Shown here: positions 56,032-64,000 of the stretch, piece by piece
Position numbering within the stretch: position 1 is the stretch's first letter
How the letters are laid out: the number at the start of each line of letters is the position of its first letter
DNA from: Alphaproteobacteria bacterium
GTDB lineage: Bacteria > Pseudomonadota > Alphaproteobacteria > Micavibrionales > Micavibrionaceae
Direction: 5' to 3'
Assembly (NCBI GenBank): GCA_024275825.1
Contig: JAJRYK010000023.1
Coordinates: 57,195-121,194 of the forward strand
Length of the DNA stretch: 64,000 nucleotides
Position numbers and translations under genes: made by a program
Notes under the pieces: generated by a model
The model's database searches: none
Told to the model about the DNA's origin: nothing
Seen by the model: only the letters and a program-made list of their open reading frames with translations

Positions 56032-56784
56032 ATGAAAAAACTTATTGCTGGAAATTGGAAGATGAACGGAACGGTGCAGTCATCCAAGGTGCTTATCGCC
56101 GATATCATCAATGGCATTTACGCGGAAGAGGGCGTGTTAGAGCGCTGTGAGTTTGTCGTTTGCCCTTCGATGCTTCATATAGGCGCGGTACGTCACGCAA
56201 CAATTACAAATGACTATGTAGCCTTTGGCGCGCAAGATTGCTCAGCAGAAGGTGGCGGCGCCCATACCGGTGATATTTCCGCAGAAATGATTAAAGACGC
56301 TAAATGTAGCCATGTTATCCTCGGCCACTCCGAACGCAGGCAGGATCACGGCGAGACAGATGCGCTCATCGCAGCGAAGGCCACCAAAGCGCACGAGCAT
56401 GATTTAACCACCATCATCTGCGTCGGTGAGACAGATGCGCAGCGGGGTGCGGGGGAGGAAAAAACGGTTGTAGAAGCGCAGCTCAAGGGCTCTATCCCAT
56501 CCTCAGCTACGGCCGAAAACACTGTCATTGCCTATGAACCCGTCTGGGCGATTGGCACTGGCAAAACCGCCAGCGCCGAAGATGTTGCGGATATGCACGC
56601 CTTTATCCGCGAAAAACTGCAAGACTCTCTTGCAAACCCTGAGAATGTGCGTATTTTGTACGGCGGTTCAATGAAGCCGGAAAATGCCGAAGATCTTCTC
56701 GCCACGCCAAATGTTGATGGTGGCCTGATCGGCGGGGCGAGCCTTAGGGCTGAAGATTTTCTAGCTATTGCATTGAAAGCGTAA
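56032..56784 (+). CDS. tpiA: Triosephosphate isomerase
   Basis: TpiA interconverts dihydroxyacetone phosphate and glyceraldehyde 3-phosphate in glycolysis. In 250 residues the catalytic Lys10 is in [10 protein letters not shown], the catalytic His in [11 protein letters not shown], the catalytic Glu in [14 protein letters not shown], and the phosphate loop in [14 protein letters not shown]. The length is normal. It is followed by secG as in most alphaproteobacteria. Confidence 0.97.
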   Translation: MKKLIAGNWKMNGTVQSSKVLIADIINGIYAEEGVLERCEFVVCPSMLHIGAVRHATITNDYVAFGAQDCSAEGGGAHTGDISAEMIKDAKCSHVILGHSERRQDHGETDALIAAKATKAHEHDLTTIICVGETDAQRGAGEEKTVVEAQLKGSIPSSATAENTVIAYEPVWAIGTGKTASAEDVADMHAFIREKLQDSLANPENVRILYGGSMKPENAEDLLATPNVDGGLIGGASLRAEDFLAIALKA

Positions 56785-56805
56785 AACGGCTTATAAGGTA
56801 CACCC

Positions 56806-58768
<1,963 letters not shown>

Positions 58769-58776
58769 CTTCTTAC

Positions 58777-59292
58777 TTAAGCCATAGCTAATGATCCGAG
58801 AGCTGCACGATATTCAACTTCCCAGCTTTCATCGCCACCTTCGTCATGGCTAGCTTCTGTCGGGGCAATGTCTTCACTCTCACTAAATACAGCGTCCCAT
58901 TGGCCGACTTGCAGCTCTGCATCGCTAATTTGTTGTTGTGCCATGGCGATCTCCAAAATATCTTCGTCAAATATACTGTTCTTTATATCATCCAATACGG
59001 CATTTAATATTTGACGCTTGGGGCCTTGTGGGATTTTTTTTGTGCCGTCAGCAACGTTCAATATTTTATCCTTAGATATACGAACTTTCAGAGCAATATA
59101 ATCAGCCAGGCCGTCTTCGATAGCTAAGATAAGTATTTGTGCTCTTGTGTTAGGAACAAGATCAAATCCTTCTCTATCTGCTTGCTCTAACGCGGTCTGA
59201 AAATCCCTTGCCGCTTCCGTTTTTTCTGAGCGGGTATTTCTTTTATTGTGGCCTCGTAACATGGCTTTTTGATGTTTTGTTCTTGATGACAT
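58777..59292 (-). CDS. Hypothetical protein between pyrG and kdsA
   Basis: I do not recognise this 171-residue soluble protein. The N-terminus is basic (MSSRTKHQKAMLRGHNKRNTR). The middle is mainly helical with ILILAIEDGLADYIALKVRI, and the C-terminal 50 residues are strongly acidic (SESEDIAPTEASHDEGGDES). No signal peptide or membrane helix is visible. AAGGAATAAA precedes the ATG at 59292, a good ribosome site, and the composition is AT-rich relative to pyrG. It ends 9 bp from the pyrG stop, tail to tail. Confidence 0.65.
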   Translation of the reverse strand: MSSRTKHQKAMLRGHNKRNTRSEKTEAARDFQTALEQADREGFDLVPNTRAQILILAIEDGLADYIALKVRISKDKILNVADGTKKIPQGPKRQILNAVLDDIKNSIFDEDILEIAMAQQQISDAELQVGQWDAVFSESEDIAPTEASHDEGGDESWEVEYRAALGSLAMA

Positions 59293-59355
59293 TTTTTATT
59301 CCTTATTTTGTAGATTAACAAACCATATCATTATGAAAAACATTTGTACAGAAAA

Positions 59356-59589
59356 TTATTTCAAACCGGGGATTATGCTCGCAGTAAACAACATGACTGG
59401 GGCAACCAATCCTAAGGGGCCATAATTATAATGTAGAAAAGAATCTACATCCATATATTGGGGGCTTCCGTCTGCAGCGCTAAACCTATGCGATAGCGGT
59501 GCGCCGTACGTACCATTTGAGGTTCCTGCGCTGCGGTTAATGGTGGAGGCGGATATGCGGTGCGATCTTGTGTGAAATGTTTCTGACAC
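59356..59589 (-). CDS. Possible small protein, GTG start
   Basis: This 77-codon minus-strand frame starts with GTG at 59589-59587, preceded by CGGAGAG with a suitable spacer. The product begins VSETFHTRSHRISAS and ends in a hydrophobic segment (GPLGLVAPVMLFTASIIPG). The Ser/Thr/Arg-rich first half is not distinctive. The evidence is only the ribosome site and the C-terminal hydrophobic run, so this may be chance. Between it and kdsA (59590-59803) lie 214 bp in which I see only a likely promoter region. Confidence 0.35.
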   Translation of the reverse strand: MSETFHTRSHRISASTINRSAGTSNGTYGAPLSHRFSAADGSPQYMDVDSFLHYNYGPLGLVAPVMLFTASIIPGLK

Positions 59590-59803
59590 TATTCTCTCCG
59601 GGCTATGCAAAAGAAATAACCGTAACAATCTCAAAATGCGAACGCAAGAAAATTGTGGTAAAAAGTGTAAAAAACTACATAAACTATCCACATTTAATCC
59701 ACAATACTTATTCACATCCGCATAATCATTGACCGCGCCCCCTTGGCTATGGCATGGATAGGGCCCATATAAAGCACGATATAGACTAAAGATGAGAGCC
59801 CTT

Positions 59804-60634
59804 ATGACCACAAAAACCGTTACAGCCGGATCGCTAGAGATCGCCAATGACAAGCCCTTCACGCTGATCGCCGGGCCGTGCCAGATGGAGAGTAGGGATC
59901 ATGCGTTTAATATGTGCGGGGCGCTGGTGGAGATTACGGGCGCTCTTGGCATCCCCTTCATCTATAAAAGCTCCTTCGACAAAGCTAACCGCACCAGCCT
60001 TGGCACGCAACGCGGCATAGGGCTTGACGCTTCGCTCCCCATTTTTGCTGACCTCAAGGCCGAATTCGGCATGCCCACCATCACCGATATTCACAACGAA
60101 GACCAATGCGCCGCCGTGGCGGATGTTATTGACGTCCTCCAAATCCCCGCATTTCTTTGCCGCCAGACCGATCTGCTGATCGCTGCGGCGAAGACGGGCC
60201 TGGCTGTAAACGTCAAAAAGGGCCAATTCCTTGCGCCGTGGGACATGGAAAACGTTGCTAAAAAGCTTTCTGAGAGCGGGAATGACAATATTATGCTCTG
60301 CGAACGAGGGGCCAGTTTCGGCTATAACACGCTCGTATCCGATATGCGCAGCCTGCCGATCATGGCAAAAACTGGCTATCCGGTGATTTATGATGCAACG
60401 CACAGCGTACAGCAACCGGGCGGTCTGGGCGGATCTTCGGGCGGTGATCGCACCATGGTGCCGGTTTTGGCGCGCGCCGCTATCGCCGTTGGTGTGGCTG
60501 GTGTGTTCATGGAAACGCATCAGGACCCCGATAACGCACCGTCTGACGGTCCCAATATGGTGCATTTAAGCGATTTAGGGGGCGTTCTGGAAACGCTCGT
60601 AAAGCTTGATCTAATCACTAAAAATGCGTTATAA
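59804..60634 (+). CDS. kdsA: 3-deoxy-8-phosphooctulonate synthase (KDO-8-P synthase)
   Basis: KdsA condenses PEP and arabinose 5-phosphate into KDO 8-phosphate for the LPS inner core. In 276 residues it shows [73 protein letters not shown] and [11 protein letters not shown]. The start at 59804 (MTTKTVTAG) is preferred; an in-frame ATG at 59792 adds four residues. It works with the lipid A genes elsewhere in this window. Confidence 0.95.
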   Translation: MTTKTVTAGSLEIANDKPFTLIAGPCQMESRDHAFNMCGALVEITGALGIPFIYKSSFDKANRTSLGTQRGIGLDASLPIFADLKAEFGMPTITDIHNEDQCAAVADVIDVLQIPAFLCRQTDLLIAAAKTGLAVNVKKGQFLAPWDMENVAKKLSESGNDNIMLCERGASFGYNTLVSDMRSLPIMAKTGYPVIYDATHSVQQPGGLGGSSGGDRTMVPVLARAAIAVGVAGVFMETHQDPDNAPSDGPNMVHLSDLGGVLETLVKLDLITKNAL

Positions 60635-60681
60635 TGAAAGAATAACTCTTACAAAGTAATTGTAAGTAAAGGACAAAGAAT

Positions 60682-61089
60682 ATGGCCACAATACCCGGCG
60701 CATCACAATATTTAGGCGCAGCCACGCTGGCAAATCAGCGAGGTATTCCTGCGCAAACCGCTTCTCTCCTTGATGATTTTAGCTCCAGCATCCTTGATGT
60801 TGGTCGCCGCTTGACGGGAAACAACGGTATTGGCATTTCCGGCGCGGCGCGCGCACTTAACAATAAATTCCTTAACAGAGCGAGTGAGATTAATCAGCTT
60901 CTCTCGCTCACTATCGGCCCTGATGCAACACCAGAAGGAGCCTCGCAGCAAATTTTAGCCTTGCGCGCCGGGCTTTCCACAAGCGAGCTCTCACCTGACT
61001 TGCAAAACCGGAGAGCGCTTGAGTTAGCTGGCGATGATGGCACCGCAGCCGCAAGCGAAACAGGCCAAGCCCTCGATACCGAAGCCTAA
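60682..61089 (+). CDS. Hypothetical protein between kdsA and eno
   Basis: I do not recognise this 135-residue protein. It is rich in Ala, Gly, Ser and Leu, with no signal peptide or clear membrane helix (MATIPGASQYLGAATLANQR; FSSSILDVGRRLTGNNGIGI). The C-terminus is acidic and small-residue-rich. AAAGGAC lies upstream at suitable spacing, and the third-position usage fits the neighbourhood. It sits 47 bp after kdsA and 79 bp before eno. Not a usual member of this locus. Confidence 0.65.
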   Translation: MATIPGASQYLGAATLANQRGIPAQTASLLDDFSSSILDVGRRLTGNNGIGISGAARALNNKFLNRASEINQLLSLTIGPDATPEGASQQILALRAGLSTSELSPDLQNRRALELAGDDGTAAASETGQALDTEA

Positions 61090-61129
61090 ATCTAAATTAC
61101 CCCCTTTATTTCTCAGTGATTTAGCGTAA

Positions 61130-62467
<1,338 letters not shown>

Positions 62468-62547
62468 GATAAGAAAGAAGTTTAAGCAAATGCTGTTGAC
62501 ATATACTAGAAAGCTCTTTAGAATCCAAAAAAAAATAAACCAGAGTC

Positions 62548-63786
62548 ATGCACATGTCTTCACATCGCGACATTGGTGGTAAGCAAAATCCACCAAGATT
62601 AGAGGTGCCGCGACCACGGCTGCCTTTTAATGCCGAAACAGAAGGCATTGTGAAGCGCCGGATTAGAAATCGTCTTATGATGCTTGGCGGCGTCTTATTA
62701 CCATTGAGCATTGCCTCAAGCGCAATACCTTTTTTCACAGATGGCACCATTACGCCTCAGGAAATCGAGCTACAATTAAAGGAACAGGGCAATGCTTCCC
62801 TTATTGCTGGGCGGCAAAGATGGAAAGAGATTGTAGAGAATAATGGCGCGACAGAAGATTTGGCGTCTTTAGATATAAGCATGTTTCCTCAAGGGCTTAC
62901 TGGTATTAGCACCTTAGCGCTTTTTCTCACCGATGAATCTAAAGCTGAAGCTGAAATAGCGTATATGGATGAAATGGGCCTGAAAAGCCCAAATAAAGCC
63001 GAGGGATCTTTTTTAGATTCTATGGATGATAACTATGTAAGCGCTTTTTCTAGCGGCGCTTTATATCTCGTTTTTCTAATGTATGCAGTTTTGCACTACA
63101 GTAAAAAGTATGAAGACTGGAGTAAAAATCTTGACATCACGCCAAGTGTAAAGCCTAAAATTGAAAATGATAGAGATAGAGATAGAGATAGAGATAGAGA
63201 TAGAGATAGAGATAGAGATAGAGATAGAGATAGAGATAGAGATAGAGATAGAGATAGAGATAGAGATAGAGATTCTTCAGTGCAAGATTTGGTTGTAACA
63301 GAAGCGATAGCCGGCGCCATGCTTTTCGTTACCCTGTCTTACCCGCACTACATCTCAACTCTACAAGCGCATTTCTCAAAACAGTTGGCCGTTATAGGCA
63401 TTCCCCTACCTTTGGAAGATGACCCCGTTGGCGATGCCTTGCGCGCACAACTTATTCCACAAATAGAATCTGCAACAGCCAGGGCTCTTGAAAATTTTAA
63501 TCCGAATGAACACGTCTATGGCGATACGTATGATTTAGGCATAACAAGCATTGATTTTCAATACGCCGCTATGCAGGTCAAGCAAAGTGTAAATGCCCCA
63601 CCATTGCCAGAGAGTAAAGCTGGCGGTTTGACAGGCCTGGGGGAAACCCGCAAATGGCTGGTGTTAGGTAGCGCATCTGCGCTATTTTTAACGCCTGTCT
63701 TTCATATAGAGAGCAGAAGGCGGCGATCTGGAGCTAGTTGCGAAGTGGGTACAGATTCAGAACCCAAAACTGAGCTGTCTCTTTAA
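62548..63786 (+). CDS. Membrane protein with Arg-Asp dipeptide repeat
   Basis: I do not recognise this 412-residue protein. Four likely membrane helices are seen: about 43-63 (LMMLGGVLLPLSIASSAIPF), 166-184 (FSSGALYLVFLMYAVLHYS), 249-268 (VVTEAIAGAMLFVTLSYPHY) and 372-390 (WLVLGSASALFLTPVFHIES). Residues 208-242 are 17 Asp-Arg dipeptides plus Asp, in the loop between helices 2 and 3, encoded by a pure GATAGA tract. A basic cluster ESRRRRSG follows the last helix. The positive-inside tendency suggests the Arg-Asp loop is on the same side as the basic N-terminus (cytoplasm), but it is net neutral. The gene follows eno by 80 bp and precedes a transposase. Function unknown. Confidence 0.75.
   Translation: MHMSSHRDIGGKQNPPRLEVPRPRLPFNAETEGIVKRRIRNRLMMLGGVLLPLSIASSAIPFFTDGTITPQEIELQLKEQGNASLIAGRQRWKEIVENNGATEDLASLDISMFPQGLTGISTLALFLTDESKAEAEIAYMDEMGLKSPNKAEGSFLDSMDDNYVSAFSSGALYLVFLMYAVLHYSKKYEDWSKNLDITPSVKPKIENDRDRDRDRDRDRDRDRDRDRDRDRDRDRDRDRDRDSSVQDLVVTEAIAGAMLFVTLSYPHYISTLQAHFSKQLAVIGIPLPLEDDPVGDALRAQLIPQIESATARALENFNPNEHVYGDTYDLGITSIDFQYAAMQVKQSVNAPPLPESKAGGLTGLGETRKWLVLGSASALFLTPVFHIESRRRRSGASCEVGTDSEPKTELSL
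63169..63270. repeat. Hexanucleotide microsatellite (GATAGA)17
   Basis: Seventeen uninterrupted copies of GATAGA (102 bp) lie inside the preceding membrane-protein gene, in frame, giving Asp-Arg repeats, followed by a final GAT. All copies are identical at the base level, including the rare AGA arginine codon. Because the unit is 6 bp, slippage would add or remove dipeptides without a frameshift. Confidence 0.97.
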
Positions 63787-63907
63787 TAGGCTATTAGATA
63801 TTGACAGTGACATGCTTCTCGATAGAGATACTCTCTGTGCTGGCGTTTCTGAAAGGCAGGCTGGAACATATAGTAATTCCAATTAATAATTGCGCATGCT
63901 ATGCTGC

Positions 63908-64000
63908 ATGATGACTTATTCAATAGACCTTCGTAAAAGAGTTGTTTCCTTTGTAGAATTTGGTGGTAGTAAAGTGGAAGCTTCGCATCGCTTTAGTGTA
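63908..64000 (+). mobile_element. IS630 family transposase, N-terminal fragment at window edge
   Basis: The frame from ATG at 63908 encodes 31 residues to the window end: MMTYSIDLRKRVVSFVEFGG followed by SKVEASHRFSV. This is the helix-turn-helix start typical of IS630/Tc1-mariner bacterial transposases (consensus MxYSxDLRxRVVxxVExGxSxxEAAxRFxV). The rest of the element lies beyond the window. The left terminal inverted repeat is not identified in 63787-63907. Confidence 0.8.

Noticed and set aside
59590..59862. N-terminal extension of the possible small protein on the minus strand
   Set aside because: The longer version would run into the start of kdsA and lacks a ribosome site. Only the part from the GTG at 59589 has any support.
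59834..60565. Minus-strand open frame opposite kdsA (243 codons)
   Set aside because: Fully antisense to kdsA, with Arg/His-rich shadow composition and no supporting signals.
63169..63270. CRISPR array
   Set aside because: The repeats are contiguous 6-bp units without spacers and lie inside a coding frame.

Overview
The window is chromosomal DNA of an alphaproteobacterium. The evidence is gene order. rpsB-tsf-pyrH-frr-uppS-cdsA-dxr-rseP-bamA-ompH-lpxD-fabZ-lpxA-lpxI-lpxB-(gltA), nuoGHIJKLMN-birA-coaX-rnj-DUF1467-proS-lolCD-dnaE, gltX-comEC-lexA-trpCDG, and tpiA-secG-pyrG-kdsA-eno are all arrangements typical of that class, and the lexA upstream region carries the alphaproteobacterial GTTC-N7-GTTC SOS operator. 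Genus or order cannot be assigned from sequence alone. A full respiratory complex I module, lipid A genes, purine and tryptophan biosynthesis suggest a metabolically self-sufficient Gram-negative cell rather than a reduced endosymbiont.

Layout. 1-4212 (minus): purQ (cut by the window edge) and a PurS-like/PurL fusion, both carrying in-frame palindromic insertions. 4293-20702: the second part of the nuo operon (nuoG to nuoN), broken up by accessory genes (two unknown genes, a MazG-like NTP pyrophosphatase, a PagL-type lipid A deacylase), followed by birA, coaX, RNase J, a DUF1467 protein and an unknown exported protein. 20713-27693: an archaeal/eukaryotic-type prolyl-tRNA synthetase, lolC, lolD and dnaE. 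28015-43044: translation factors and one long envelope operon from rpsB to lpxB. 43051-55930: mostly minus-strand gltA, gltX, lexA, trpC, trpD, trpG, trpE and a PpiD-like chaperone, with comEC and a YibQ/DUF610 gene on the plus strand. 56032-62467: tpiA, secG, pyrG, kdsA and eno with small unknown genes between. 62548-64000: a membrane protein with a (GATAGA)17 microsatellite encoding 17 Arg-Asp dipeptides, then the start of an IS630-type transposase.

How the genes fit together. The central block couples protein synthesis (rpsB, tsf, frr), UMP kinase, undecaprenyl phosphate and CDP-diacylglycerol synthesis, MEP-pathway isoprenoids, outer-membrane protein assembly (BamA, Skp-like OmpH) and lipid A assembly (LpxD, FabZ, LpxA, LpxI, LpxB). 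KdsA supplies KDO, LolCD exports lipoproteins and PagL may trim lipid A.

The most unusual content is: (1) at least six palindromic repeat elements read through in frame inside purQ and purL, reminiscent of Rickettsia palindromic elements, plus a related copy abutting the nuoG start; (2) single in-frame stop codons in otherwise intact nuoL (TAA) and the DUF610 gene (TAG); (3) apparent in-place replacement of proS by an archaeal-type enzyme; (4) the Arg-Asp repeat protein; (5) several families of long inverted repeats between genes. No tRNA, rRNA, CRISPR array or prophage was seen.
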